DNA from: Sphagnum compactum | Taxonomy: Eukaryota; Bryophyta; Sphagnopsida; Sphagnales | Direction of reading: 5' to 3' | Length of the DNA stretch: 64,000 bases | Assembly (NCBI GenBank): GCA_965153455.1 | Contig: OZ234504.1 | Location: forward strand, 9,858,001 to 9,922,000 | Shown here: positions 47,371 to 59,741 of the stretch, one piece after another | How the letters are laid out: every line of letters starts with the position of its first letter | Numbering within the stretch: the first letter of the stretch is position 1 | The notes under the pieces: model-generated | Told to the model about the DNA's origin: nothing | Database searches by the model: none | What the model saw: only the letters and a program-made list of their open reading frames with translations | Made by a program: the position numbers and the translations under genes

Positions 47371-50300
47371 ATGGAGACAGCGAGCTCTTCGTGCTGCGAA
47401 GAACCGCCGAAAGAGGTGTCGTCGCAAGGGATTCTGCACAGGAGCGCGGTGAAAGCTGGGAGCCCCAGTTGTTCGAATGCATTATTATTTCCAGTTGACG
47501 GATCTGTAGAGAGCATCAATCGCACGGAAGAAGCTGGTCGTCTGAAATGTGCAGCGAGCGCCACGAACTCCGGTTTCAACACTAGATACTCGTCTTTCTG
47601 GTCCGAGAGCGCGCCAGAGCCCGGATCGGGCGTCGCCCCGGGGCAATCGGCTACGCTGGAGAGCCCTGTCACAAGTGGTGGCAGCGGCTATAACGGAGAA
47701 TCGGTCGAGGTTGCGGATTGCAACAGCAGCGAGGATATCACGGTTGTGTACTCCGCGCAGCTCAGCGAGGAGGAGGAGAATGCCAGGGAGTGGGCACATA
47801 AGTCGCGTCGCATTGCACTGTTCGTGGAACCATCTCCGTTTGCGTATGTCGCGCACACCTTTGTTTAACCTTAAAGAATCCTAGATCACATCTATTCATT
47901 CTATCAACTGTAAAAAGACTCCTTGTCTCTGCACAACATGGACTAGTGATTCCATATATCGATTTGCAGGAAGTGTGTCAGATGCATTGCAGAGAGGAAG
48001 AAGAGTTCCATGTCAAGACTGTTGCTATTTCTGTCAGAATGCAATTTCAATGTCAAACTTTAGCAGGCTATAGTAACCCTGTTACAATCACAAGGTGTTC
48101 AGCCGCAGCGGCCATCCTACTATTGTACCCAATTTCAAAAGACATAGAATTTTGCTAGACAGGAACTAAGATTCTCCAGAGGACAATGTTGCCTTCACCT
48201 TCTTACCCTGTGTCTTGTGCAGTTAGACATAATCTTTTGGTTCACAGCAGTTGCTTGCCATTACCTGATGGTATAGGTTTTTGCTATGTGCTGTTTTGTA
48301 GGTATGTGTGTGGGTACAAGAACCGTTATCAAAACTTCATTCGATATTTGCGGGAGCTGGGAGATGAGGTAAGAGGCTTGAGATGTGCAAACTTTGAGGT
48401 TGCTTCAAAAAACCAAATGCTGGAATGTTTAGGAATTGGAGGATGCAAAAAAGTATATAATATAATAGCTCTGCACGAGTGAAATCTCTTGACTTGTTTT
48501 GTGTAACTCTTCCTGCAACTGGCTCAATAGGTATGTTCCCAAAAGGTTTGCCATCTGAGTTGTGGTTGTTTTTTGGTAATTGGGTTTGCAGGTCCTGGTT
48601 GTCACTACAAATGTAGGTGTGCCTGCAGAATTTTATGGTGCAAAGGTGATTGGTTCATGGAGGTGAGCCATCAATTCTTGATTTTTGTTGTATTGGTGTT
48701 CAGGTTGCTATAGAAGACTTCTGTTGTATCCAGGACCACCGGTGAGCATCTGATGTTATCCTTACTGTCTGGCCTGGGTTTTTTTTTCTTATTTTTTTTT
48801 TGACAGTCTTCCTTTTCCCTGGTATAAGCCACTTTCCTTGTCACTGGCTTTGAGCCCTCGTATCTATAGGGAGGTAGCAAACTTCAAGCCTGACATCATT
48901 CACGCATCATCTCCTGGAATAATGGTAATGTACTCACTGTTGTAACATCCTTATTTTAGTGTTCTCTTGTACTTAGCTAATAGGCCCTACAAGGAGATAA
49001 GCACACCATTCTGGATTGTTAGGGATGAAATTTACATCAGCTCCACTATGGTTCCAATCTATTTGGGTTGGGATGTTTTTGGAATCATTTGGACCAAGTC
49101 ATGTCTTAAGGGCACCAGTAGAGCTTAGTGCTGTCAGGAACAGGTTCTTCACATGGTGAACAATGTCTAATGAATCTGGAAATCAAGCAGGTGTTTGGAG
49201 CACTGGTCATAGCCAAGCTTCTTAGTGTTCCTATGGTGATGGCTTATCACACTCATGTACCGATGTAAGTATGAAGTCTTCTCAGTTTTCCATTGTAAGT
49301 GACAGGATCGTTGATATCACACTCAGTGATCAATACTCAGCCACCTTTCTCTCTAATTGTAGTCTGCTTACACCTAAGTCATTTGTTTGCCCTACCCAAT
49401 GAATGGTCATTGTTTTCTGAGATGTTTCTTGCATGATTTGCAGGTACATTCCAAAATACACATCTAGTTGGCTTGTTACACCCATGTGGCTTGTGATCAG
49501 TAAGTCACCTGCTTTTATTTTTGAACCATGTCATATTCCTATGGCTTGACATGAATACCACAGTTGTAAATACAGTATAAGGTTCCTGCTAAGAGTGGAT
49601 TGGAAGTAGTAGGCTTGTTTTTACCTGAGAGAATTATTGATGATGACTTCAGAACCAAATTTAATGATCCTTGTTTTGTGTGTGAAGAGTTTTTGCACAG
49701 GGCAGCAGATCTCACATTGGTCATGTCACATGCACTTGGTAAGGAGATGAATGCTGCTGGAGCTTCCACAGGTAAACTGTTGTCGAAACACAAAATGGAA
49801 TGCTTTTATTAATGCTGGATGAGCTACTGATACATTGTATTTTCCAATTCTTAAATTCCAGTTTTGACTTACTGAAGATAATACCAGGGTAAATCTGATG
49901 TCTGTATTGGCTCTCTTGGGTGGATGTCCACAGCTGAAAAGATCCGCATATGGCAAAAGGGTGTGGACTCAGACAGCTTCCACCCACGCTTCAAGAGCCA
50001 GGAAATGCGCAACCATTTGACGTAAGTCCACCTATTATTTTTGCTCATCTTCATGATCTTACCTATGCAAGAGAGGAGTTAGTGTCTGCATCTGTGCAAT
50101 AGACCTGCAATTCCTGAACATTAATCACGTTCAAGAGCTTCAAAAGATTGCTTCAAAAGATTGCACATCTGTGACATCCATCTTTGCAAAGCTTGCTTTC
50201 TCCTTTCACTGATTGAGTCAGATGCAAACCCAACTTTCATGGTAGCTTCTAGGAAATGAGTGTCTGGAAAATCTTTAACCTTATCAACCTGTGGATCTGC

Positions 50301-52401
50301 ATGGGCACATTTGGTTCCACACTAAAACACAATGGTTCAAGCTCACAGAGTGTCATTCCTAGCTGCAATTTGAATGTGGTCTAATGGTATCTAAAGCACA
50401 GAAAATGAATCAGCTCTTTCAGGAAGGACATGTTTCTAAATTCTCAGGTGTGGTATTCACTTATGATAAATATTTATAATTTCTGACATGTTGCTGGCTT
50501 GCAGAGATGGGATACCTGATACACCTCTCATTGTGCATGTCGGGAGACTGGGAGCTGAAAAAAATCTTGATTTTCTCAAAAAGTGGGTTTTATGGCCTGA
50601 CCTGTTCTCATATTTGTTCTCCATGACAGCTATTAGCTTGACACCAAAGACATGTAATCATGCCTACGGGCTGGATAACAAGTAGAAGCAGAGTAGGCAG
50701 ATCAGCCTGCAAACCTGGTTGAGGTTGATCTAAAGTAGAAGATCTTGAAAAGACTTAGATTAATGGGCTTTGGGTTGGGTTTGTAAGGACTGGGAGGTTA
50801 CACATTATCAATAGTGAGATTTCAATTAATGGGCTTTGGATTGGGCTTGTTAAGGACTGGGAGGTTGCACATTATCAATAGTGAGGTTTCCATTCTGAAT
50901 TGCAGGGTGATGGGGAGGATACCACATGTACGCCTAGCATTTGTGGGTGATGGACCTTTCAGGTGAGCTCAGCTGTGTTTTGTAAGTTATATAAACAAGA
51001 CCTAAAAATGCCTTAGCTGTTGTTAGAACAGAACTTGAATCCCAAATTTTGTAGCATGTACCTGAATGATTTCTTTTGATATGATGGAAAACTGCATGTG
51101 GGTTACTGCGACAACTTTGCTATCACATCAGTTTTACTGTTGTGGACATAAAATTTGGTAGATTAAGTAGTATAAATGGAGTTAAGTCGATTTCCCTATT
51201 AGGCCAGAATTTGGAAGGTCTTGGTGTATGAAGCATTTCTTACCTGTGGCAGTCAAACAGACAAGAATTGAAACTGTGGCTGCTATTCTCAGATGAAAGT
51301 AGTCAATCGTTAGTGTCATCTAAGCATCATACAGATGATTGACTACTTCATCTTGATAAGGAGTGTTCATTCTAAATACTAATGTCATCTATATATTATG
51401 TACAGTGCTCATAAAAATACATGAAATAAGTGCTAATGCAGGTCCAACTTGGAGCAAATGTTTCAAGGGATGAATGTCACCTTCACAGGCATGCTTCAAG
51501 GGGAGGAACTATCGCAGGCATATGCAAGTGCAGACATTTTCATCACCCCTTCAGAGTCTGAGACTCTTGGGTTTGTTGTCCTAGAGGCTATGGCTTCTGG
51601 AGTATCAGTTGTTGCTGCCAGGGCAGGTGGGATTCCTGATATTGTAACCCAGGATGGGGAGACAGGATTTCTATATACACCTGGTGACCTAGATGATTGC
51701 CTAAGCAAAATCATGGCCTTGTTGGAGTCATCTGAGCTACGACAGAAGATTGGTGCTGCAGGTACAGCCCATATCTGGGCCTCTATGACTCTTCTTTTAG
51801 ATAAGTGCTTCAAAGGGGAGAGTCAGGGCAGGTCACACCTGTTCATTATATATTCATGCATGGGTGTGTGAATACTTGGAGCTTGATGTTTCAGGCAGGT
51901 GTGAATGTTAATTATGCAAATTATAATCCATAAAACATTGTGTATGATTCAGTGCTGCAACCTCAACACTGATGCCTTCGGTTGGCAGGATCTGAGAACC
52001 TTAGAACTCCAATAAATACCTGTAGCAGTGGCTTCTGTCTTCTCGGTTTGTTTTGTATCTAGAATATGCATATATGGTCTTTATCTACGCTAGGTCTTTC
52101 CCTGCACTGTCTCACGTTGGAATGTAGTCTCCAGAGCAGTTAAGACTAAGTAACCTCTTGAGGAAGAGAGAGACAGCATGTATTTATTTGGGGAATTCTC
52201 AAGTACTACCAATGTCTTGAAATTGCTCATATACCAGGAACTCCTCTTGCAGGTCGTGCTGAGGTGGAGAAATTTGACTGGCGGGCAAGTACCAGGCAAG
52301 TGCGAAATGAGCAGTACAGTGCTGCAATCTGGTTCTGGCGGAGGAGGAAAGAGCAGCTGGCAAACAGATTCTCAGGATGGTTTAACCGCTGCCCTAGGTA
52401 G
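47371..52401 (+). CDS. SQD2: SQD2-type sulfoquinovosyltransferase, complete, 12 coding exons
   Basis: A GT4-family enzyme that transfers sulfoquinovose from UDP-sulfoquinovose to diacylglycerol, the last step of sulfolipid (SQDG) synthesis on plastid membranes. Exons: 47371-47843, 48302-48368, 48592-48662, 48807-48924, 49191-49264, 49444-49499, 49688-49771, 49934-50021, 50505-50582, 50906-50962, 51442-51761, 52253-52401. All join in frame (544 aa) with GT-AG introns. Family landmarks are IALFVEPSPFAY (about 147-159), FKPDIIHASSPGIM, AYHTHVPMYIP (from 261), FLHRAADLTLV, GVDSDSFHPRF, HVGRLGAEKNL (355-365), VGDGP (383-387), the EX7E motif (E429 to E437 in ESETLGFVVLE) and NEQYSAAIWFW near the C-terminus. 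Exon 1 (157 aa) is Ser-rich and acidic and is not an obvious transit peptide. The nearest alternative is a paralogous SQD2-like GT4 enzyme with another acceptor. Confidence 0.92.
50758..50889 (+). repeat. 66-bp tandem duplication in SQD2 intron 9
   Basis: Two adjacent copies of a unit containing TTAATGGGCTTTGG and AAGGACTGGGAGGTT, offset by 66 bases. The second copy ends only about 16 bases before the 3' splice site at 50905, so it may include the branch region. Confidence 0.85.
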
Positions 52402-54811
52402 TGTTAGAGTTTGTAATTGTTGTAATATTTTTAAAGTTCTGGGCTCTTGTGCGAACATATCACCACTTCTGCCTTGCTTCTCAAATCTGTTTGTGCTACT
52501 TGCATATCAGGTTTAATTCCATAGCTCTGAGCATCTTTGTAGATTTGACAAAGGATGCATGCTTTAGATACCAGCTTGTTTCTTTTTGCTAGGGAGCTTA
52601 GATTGAAATTCATTGCAAGCCAATATCATCCTCCAACCAGACGCCTTCTGTTTCCCTTGGCTTGACTGACTGATTTTAGATCTTTGGAATTGTTCCTTGC
52701 TCACCTGTGATGATGCCCTTTTTTGGACACATAAGAGACCAGTGAGAGTATTGTTTCAAGCGAAGTGCAGGAGCGAAATTTGTTAGGGTAATGTTTTTTG
52801 ATAGACACTATATGTGTACATGGAAGCATAAGTGTGTGAGCATGACGACATGTATACTTAGGTTTGCAAATGTCACATAACTGCTGAGTAAAAAAGAGGA
52901 TTTCTGTACTTGTAAATTTCCTTGCAATGGAAATCAATAGTATGGCAATACACTGATCTTGTTGAAGGCCTTGAGCTCTTTGGTAATCAACACAAGTTGG
53001 AACAGTTGCGCATGAAAGAGATTTACACACACATCTATCTTCCTGTACATGGGTTACAGTGAACATGACTGTAGTTGACACCCATGTTTGGCACCAAAAA
53101 AATTACAGAAATGATTTCAAACTTCAAAGAAAAGGTGCCTGGCAGCCTTGATCTGAACTTTTGACAAGTTAGTAAGAACTTTTCAAAAGCTCAAGTTTGT
53201 TGCACTGACATTTGCTGTCAGTGCGACAACATGATACTTATTTGCCTAAAAGTATGAAGTGGAGAGTTCAATTCCCTGACTGTGAAAGATGGGAGTTTTC
53301 TGTTCCAACCCAACCTCTGAAAATTAAAAAGCTGGAGCCTGGTTGAAATCAAGGTTGTTGTCATAAGGCTTTGGGAATTATTAGCGATGGACTGTGAGGG
53401 GTAGGTTCAGTACACCAGAGTATACAATTGAGCAAAGCAGTTTCTTGACCTTTTATGACCTTTTAAGAAGCGACATTGCAACATCAATGTTGCTTGGACA
53501 GCAATCTTTCCATACCCTGAACACTCTTTTGCATCAACCACTTATAATTTGGCCAACAAACCCAATACTTGGACCTAAAGGCTCTTGGAGAAATCTCCTG
53601 GAGGGAACCTGATATCCCTCAATATCCCTCCTAGAAAAGAGGTTGGATATTATGCCTACTCTCTAAAGAGTGCAAGGAATCTACCCCTTACAAGTAGGCA
53701 CAAAATCCCTACCACTTTTGAAGGAGTAAGAGCATGCCCAACAGCAACCCTCTATCAGTACTTAGCACATCCAGTGTGCACTCTTTAGTATCTCTCCCCA
53801 TTCCCACCCATGAACCTGAAAAGATGGACTGTACAAAACAAGACTATTTAACTATCACCATCTGGGCCAATCGTTATAGTTGGCCAGTGAGAAACAGTCA
53901 TTTCCTGCTCCTGGCGCTCTAGGATCTCTGGTAAGATGTGCACTTTTCCAGGCCCCAAACAAGTTCAGTGTTTCTCTGCAAATCTTCATCCAAAAAGTAC
54001 TGTACAGGGGCATTTTACTGTTGCCATTGGGCATATTCTTAGAAAGCGCACTCTTCTAAGCCTTGTAATCCATGTATGTTTATGTTCATGATAACCTTTG
54101 CCTGGTGCTTTACAATGGCTAGCGCCCACAGGTGTCCCAAAATGTGGGGCCAGACTCAGGCTACTGCCTCATCATCATGCCCTTATTTTGGGTATTCCCT
54201 CACCCTGGGGCTTCTCCTACTTGTGGTGCCAATTTGGATAGCCAAGTTGCTGGGAACGAAATTTGAGGTATCTCCTACAGGCACAGACACTCCAGCTTCT
54301 TTAGCATAATTCAGCAAACTTGAGACGCCAATGAAGAGGTGACAGGACCTCCATCTCAAGCACAATGGGTGAAAACCATCCACAAAATGTTTTAGAAGGG
54401 GAAGGACCACAATCATTCCAAACATGAAAAACAAATCATCACTGGCCAATAACATGCAGTGACATCCCCTGGATCCATCTCAGAAATCATTACTGCCCCA
54501 GGAAGAAAGAACATCACACAATGAAGGTCCTTTGTTGTGTAGTTACCAATCTCTGAAAATGCAGCCACCTGAGGAACACACCTGGAGACGAGAATCAAAA
54601 TAGTGTCTCAGAAAACCTCAGTATTATATATACCTCAAAATTCTCACAATTTTGGTTCTTATCTAGAGTCCCATAGCATGGTCCATTTATTCATGGACTC
54701 TTGCTTTTTTCTATATTGACAGCCTGCAAGAGGCTGCAATTCTGTTAAGCATGATGATGGGTGATAGCACATATTTTGTGCAATCATCTGCCCCTCGTAT
54801 ATCTTCTTTCT
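52402..54811. other. Region between SQD2 and the membrane-protein gene
   Basis: The first few hundred bases are the expected SQD2 3' UTR. I see no convincing gene beyond. It contains a repeat copy at about 54130-54235. A GAGTTCAATTCCCTGAC stretch near 53266 resembles a Pol III B box without a partner A box. Confidence 0.5.
54130..54240 (+). repeat. CCAAAATGTGGG repeat family, copy at 54.1 kb
   Basis: CCCAAAATGTGGGGCCAGA, then a CTTATTTTGG block, CCTCACCCTGGGGCTT and CTACTTGTGG, in the same order as at 60230-60330. Confidence 0.55.
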
Positions 54812-55633
54812 TCATTTCTTGGATCTGCGAGCTTTCTTGGAACCCCAAGCCTCAAATCTGGCTGTGGGGCATCCACATGGAGCACGGAAAATGAGGACAG
54901 CTCGTCCATTAGGTGGTGCCATTCTTCGTAGCTCTGCCTCCAGCTCCTTTGGATCTTGGCCAAGCTCCACACCACCATTCCAGGGAAGCTCGTGAGCAAT
55001 TGGAAGTGATGTCCTCACACATTGCTCTGTCTCAAGCTGAATATCCAGCTCCATGGCCTTACGGAGGCCACGGCAATGGGGATTGTCACACCGTCGTGAC
55101 CTATATTCATAAATTCCATATGCACCTACAACAGCTATGAAAAAAAGGAAGACTCCAAATGCATATGCAACAGGAGCTTGATATATGACCTCCCCAATCA
55201 ACATGAACAGCCCAGGCAAAACTTCTCCCATTTGGCCAAAGATAAATGTAAAGTAAGGGGTGAAGAGAAACCCACAGGAACCTAGAACTGAGATCAAAAT
55301 AATGATATCAATCACTGCTCCTGATGATGTGATTTGATCACAGAAGGTTGGCATTGAGGCTGCCACAGACGGGCTCTGTTTCCTAGGCCGCTGGTGTTGG
55401 TGCTGGTGCTGATGCCGCTGTGAATGGACAATGATCTGATCAGTAACTGTGAGTGTGTTGGCCATGCTGTGATGGTACTCTAGTGCACTATGCAATGAAC
55501 CCCAGCCTCGACAATCCACCATCCCAATAAATACTGCACTTGGGGCTCTTGAGTTCCAGGTTCCAGGAGAGTTAATCAAGTTGATAAATGACTGGTCCTG
55601 GCAAACACACACATACAAGTAATAAGTACCCAC
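54812..55633 (-). CDS. Conserved plant membrane protein of unknown function, 5' exon unresolved
   Basis: One long exon on the minus strand ends at a stop at 54812 and is well conserved in style. It has CQDQSFINLINSPGTW, FIGMVDCRGWGSLHSALEYH, MANTLTVTDQIIVHS, a His/Gln-rich stretch (HQHQHQHQ), hydrophobic segments consistent with two or three membrane spans (VIDIIILISVLGSCGFLF; GLFMLIGEVIYQAPVAYAF; GVFLFFIAVVGAYGIY), then the soluble motif RRCDNPHCRGLRKAMELDIQ and CGCP near the C-terminus. I recognise this as a plant-wide membrane family but know no function for it. The frame reaches back to 55633 without an ATG, so an upstream exon must supply the start. A good acceptor lies at 55598-55599 (TTGCCAG/GACCAG), leaving 786 coding bases. 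Another acceptor slightly upstream would keep the YVCVCQ residues. Confidence 0.7.
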   Translation of the reverse strand: MGTYYLYVCVCQDQSFINLINSPGTWNSRAPSAVFIGMVDCRGWGSLHSALEYHHSMANTLTVTDQIIVHSQRHQHQHQHQRPRKQSPSVAASMPTFCDQITSSGAVIDIIILISVLGSCGFLFTPYFTFIFGQMGEVLPGLFMLIGEVIYQAPVAYAFGVFLFFIAVVGAYGIYEYRSRRCDNPHCRGLRKAMELDIQLETEQCVRTSLPIAHELPWNGGVELGQDPKELEAELRRMAPPNGRAVLIFRAPCGCPTARFEAWGSKKARRSKK

Positions 55634-56954
55634 AGAAACTAGCTCAACAGATTTGTTGTGAGAAATTCAGAACACATGGCATCCTTTCCCACTAGCACTT
55701 CAAAAGCTCACTGACCCACAAATCTACACACATAGGAAGAAGGGATTGAATGCTGAGGAGCAGGCATAGAGTTTGCATCTACTCAGTAGAAATTTGTGCA
55801 GAGATCTAGGTTTCTGCAACTCCACAACACACAACAACCAGGCAATTTACATACAAAAGAAATTGTTGCAGCAGATTGCCACATGAACTTCCTCCTCCTC
55901 CTCACCTCTGCGCTAGAGAAAAATACAGCAGCGGATCCTCAAATAAAAACTAGAGTTTGAAAACTCCAAAAAGAAACCATGAACTCAACTGAATTGCGAA
56001 AAGATCACAAACCGTACACATGTCCAAAACTCCCTCACAGATCTATCATCAAAATGCCTTTCCAACACTAGCAAAAGACATTTTGCAAAATTTCCTTTCC
56101 TTGCAAGCTTTTGCAACCCTTACAGCTTTATAAATTCGCACCAAGATTAGAAGCCATCCAAATAAAACAAACTTTCTGCACAGATCTTAGAACCAACTAC
56201 CCTAGGCGCTCATAACCCTAAGCACGCAAGAATTGCAATATCCACATATGCACACACCCAAATGCACGGAAATCCAAATCCAGCGCAGATCTTAGACACC
56301 CACAAGTCAGGTCCATAACCCTAGGTACCAGATGGACACACCCAAGTGCCACTTCAATCCAAATCTACAAACAAAACAAAATGGTGCTCCAAACCCTGAT
56401 CTCGTCATCATCATCACATCCATCCCCCTTTTTTCTCTTACCTCATGAACTCACAATTTTTGCAACATCACGGAATGGATGTAGATTTCCTCCAATCTCA
56501 CGAGATGTGCACACCACAAACATACCCCAAAAAAACCCAAAGAGGGTTACAACAAGAAAAGCGAAAATCATAAGAGTCCTTATTTCCTTCCAGAAGACGA
56601 AATTCCAAACCCAATTTGCAACACTGATCGCCAAATGGGTATGTGAAGCGACATCACGGCGATCACAGAGACGGATCACTTGGATGATCAGAGCTAACAA
56701 AGACCAAAATCACCCCCCATCTCTATATCCTCAAGTGTAGTACCTGTTTAAGGAAAGATAAAAGCAGAAAAAAGCCAAGAAGCTCAAATGAAATGGAAAA
56801 GCTTCATCCCTATCTTTTACACACAAATTGGGTGTTGAAGAAAAGACACAGAGATGAGAGAAACCATAAACGTATACTACTAACCTTCTCTCCTTTCTCT
56901 TCTTCGCGACCGATTCACCTCATCACAGCCAAAGAAAAAAAACACCAAAAGAAT
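55634..56954 (-). other. Upstream region of the membrane-protein gene (leader/intron)
   Basis: It probably holds the first exon, leader and promoter. A strong donor (CATGAG/GTAAGAG) occurs on the minus strand near 56440. A frame upstream of it (56700-56443, minus) has a hydrophobic stretch but stops just before the donor, so I cannot join it to the main exon. Confidence 0.4.
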
Positions 56955-57335
56955 CCAGCAACAGCAGAGCAAGAAGAAGCCCAGACCTCCCATCTCTCCC
57001 TATATACATACAGAAATGCATACATACACACATACATACATACATACATAATTCATACATAAATGCATACATACATTATTGACTAGTAGTAGCTACTATA
57101 TAGTACTTTTGTATTATATGCACTGGTTTATGTACTAACCCTAACTATAGTTGAGTTGTCTAACTTGTGTTTACACTTTACAGCTTTTGGTAAACCTGAA
57201 CCTACACTATTGTTTTTACCAGGGTGAGCAGAGAAACAGCAGAGCAAGAACAAAGAAGCTGAGATCTTCCCTCTTTGTATTCATACCTAAAATGCATGCA
57301 TACATGCCTACATACATACATTAGTGACTAAGTTT
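56955..57335 (+). repeat. Imperfect duplication with (CATA)n microsatellite
   Basis: A block reading AACAGCAGAGCAAGAA, a CT-rich run and then (CATA)n occurs at about 56960-57075 and again at about 57235-57335, about 275 bases apart. The first copy has the longer microsatellite. Confidence 0.7.
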
Positions 57336-57477
57336 ACAAGTTAGTATAGTTCTGTGGTATACACTGGGTTTACCCTAGGTGGGTCTAACTAGGTGGTGTC
57401 TGGTTCACACTCACCATGGTTTCCAGTGAGAGAGAGAGGCCTAGTAGGTTTAACTGGTGACCCTAACTAACTACAAG

Positions 57478-57504
57478 TTGGGTTGGGTTGGGTTGGGTTG
57501 GGTA
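57478..57504 (+). repeat. (GGGTT)n pentanucleotide repeat
   Basis: About five perfect copies. This differs from the plant telomere unit TTTAGGG. Confidence 0.9.
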
Positions 57505-57898
57505 TGTCTTGTGTAGTCTAGTCTAGTCTATATACACAATTACAGGCAAGGGATGTACAACCATGATTAGAAAAAGTTGGGTAGGTAGTGGGTTTGCAGG
57601 TGTTAGGAACTTGCTTGCTTTGTTGCTGTACTGCTTTGCTGCTTGCTGCTGTACACAGGCAATTATATCATCACACAAAATAGGGGTAGGTAGGTGTGTA
57701 GAGAGTGTGCCCTATAAAGTGGCCCCTTTCTTTTAGGCCAAAAGGAAGAGAAACTCACACACTCACTCACTCACTCTCTCACTCACTCACGTTTTTTAGT
57801 TGGCAAACTAGAAAAGTCTCAATTGGGTTTTTGCTTGTCACAAAAGGTTATTACTATGGAGTTGGGGTTTTAGGGTTTGGCTGATTCTTGCTCCTAGC

Positions 57899-58440
57899 TA
57901 GCCAGAATCAGTTGAAAATTAGTTCGGGGAACCATGCCCCCCAGAATAAGCTGGACCATGCATGCCCTAAAATTAGCTGAAAATTAGTTCCAACTATGCC
58001 CTAAATTTAGATGGAAATTAGTTGAACCATGCCCTAAATTTAGCTGAAAATTAGTCAATCCATCCCCCCCACCAGAATCAGATGAAAATTAGTCTCCCCG
58101 TGCCCCAGAATCAGATGAAAATTAGCGGAACCATGCCCCCAGAATCAAATGAAAATTAGTCTCCCCGTGCCCCAGAATCAAATGAAAATTAGTCTCCCCG
58201 TGCCCCCCAGAATCAAATAAAAATTAGTCTCCCCGTGCCCCCCAGAATCAAATGAAAATTAGTCTCCCCATGCCCCAGAATCAAATGAAAATTAGTCTCC
58301 CCATGCCCACTCCAGGGTAGTAAAGTCAAGGAACCAAGTTAAAAATCAACTGAAAATTAGTCGAACCAAGCCTGCTACCAGACGCTAAAGTCAAAGAACC
58401 GACTGAAAATCAACTGAAAATTAGACGAACCATGCCCCCC
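57899..58440 (+). repeat. Decayed 33-37 bp minisatellite
   Basis: About a dozen or more units built on AGAATCAAATGAAAATTAG followed by TCTCCCCGTGCCCC. The middle units (about 58080-58305) are nearly identical and the flanking ones more diverged, the usual pattern of a tandem array growing from the centre. The array ends in a poly-C run. Confidence 0.9.
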
Positions 58441-59741
58441 CCCCCCCCTCCACATGTCGTGAAAGTGAAAATTTGTTGACAAATGAACGAAACGTTTTCT
58501 CATTTGTTGACAATGAACTAAAGTTACATGGTACTATGGCTACATACATGAAATTGCTTGTCAAAGAATCATATCCATCCCCATGATACGAGTGTATGAA
58601 TGAAGTCAATAGCCCTTTTGGAAGGAATCGTTGGATAGTCGTCATAATATCCTCCCATAATATCCTCCCGTTCGAGGTATATCCACCCATGGTGAAGAAG
58701 AAGAAGAGGAGAGATGCCGGCATCTTGAAGACCCCTTTCCGAGAGTCCATAACATCATCGCAAACATGGATTCACATCATAGCAAACTATGTTCATTGAA
58801 TTGTTAATATTATTGTGCACTTTGGATTTTTAATATAACTTTTTTGGCTATATATATATAGCCAGAAAAAGAAAGGATGAGGCGAGGAGTTAATTACTCC
58901 CAATTTGATTATTTGCAAAGTCCATCATAGATGAAAAAAATCATGGCCTCATTCAGAAACAACTACCTCATTTTCAAGCCTAACTATTTCATTTCTTTTT
59001 TAATAATTAATTCCCACCTTTCCTAATAATTATCTCCATTTTATAATTTATCTCACTCATTTTCCCTATTCACCAACATGGATATGCAAAAACAAATTAA
59101 CATGTACCTTTTCATGTCCATGGAATATATATATGTTAATTTTAAATTAAATTTGACATTGACATAAATAATGGTGAGTTATTGAAAACCATATGAAAAC
59201 AGTACATGAAACAAATAAAATAGTTAATTATTATATTTGTTAATAGGTCAAATTTTGTTTCTTATCACTCAAAATCAATGACCCAAAAACCATATATTTC
59301 AATGACAATGTTTTGTCGGAATTGGTTTAGGTAAGATGGGTATGTGATGATCATCACTCTGACGATTTTAGAATCATTCTTGAATTATAATTCGTCATAG
59401 ACAAAATTCCATTTTGAAATCCTTTTTCTTTGGTCTATTTGTATCTTGTTGCCTATCTTATTGCTCTTGCCTTCTATGTGGGTGATCTATGTGAGCGATC
59501 ATCACTGGTAACGTGTAGCAACGTGGAGCCCAAGTATGTATACAAATATATATATATGGTAAGGGAGAACTAGTTGTTGCTTCTCACCTCCCTACAATCC
59601 AAGAAATCTTACAAATCAAGTTAAGAATTGTCACTTAATTTTTGTTGGCAGTTCTCATGCACACCCAAAACTACAACATAGTTTGATGAAATCAGCTTCC
59701 AACTCCTTTCCTTTAAGTTTGGGTTTTTGCAGCATTCTTTA
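58441..59741. other. Intergenic spacer
   Basis: No gene. It contains a perfect 18-bp palindrome, GGCTATATATATATAGCC (58846-58863). Confidence 0.5.

Noticed and set aside
53215-53300. B-box-like GAGTTCAATTCCCTGAC suggesting another SINE
   Set aside because: No A box at the right distance and no second copy in the window.
54076-54309. Hydrophobic 77-codon frame
   Set aside because: It runs through a dispersed repeat also found at 40.8 and 60.2 kb.
47371-55633. SQD2 and the membrane-protein gene as a functional cluster
   Set aside because: They are convergent neighbours more than 2 kb apart with no shared pathway that I can support.
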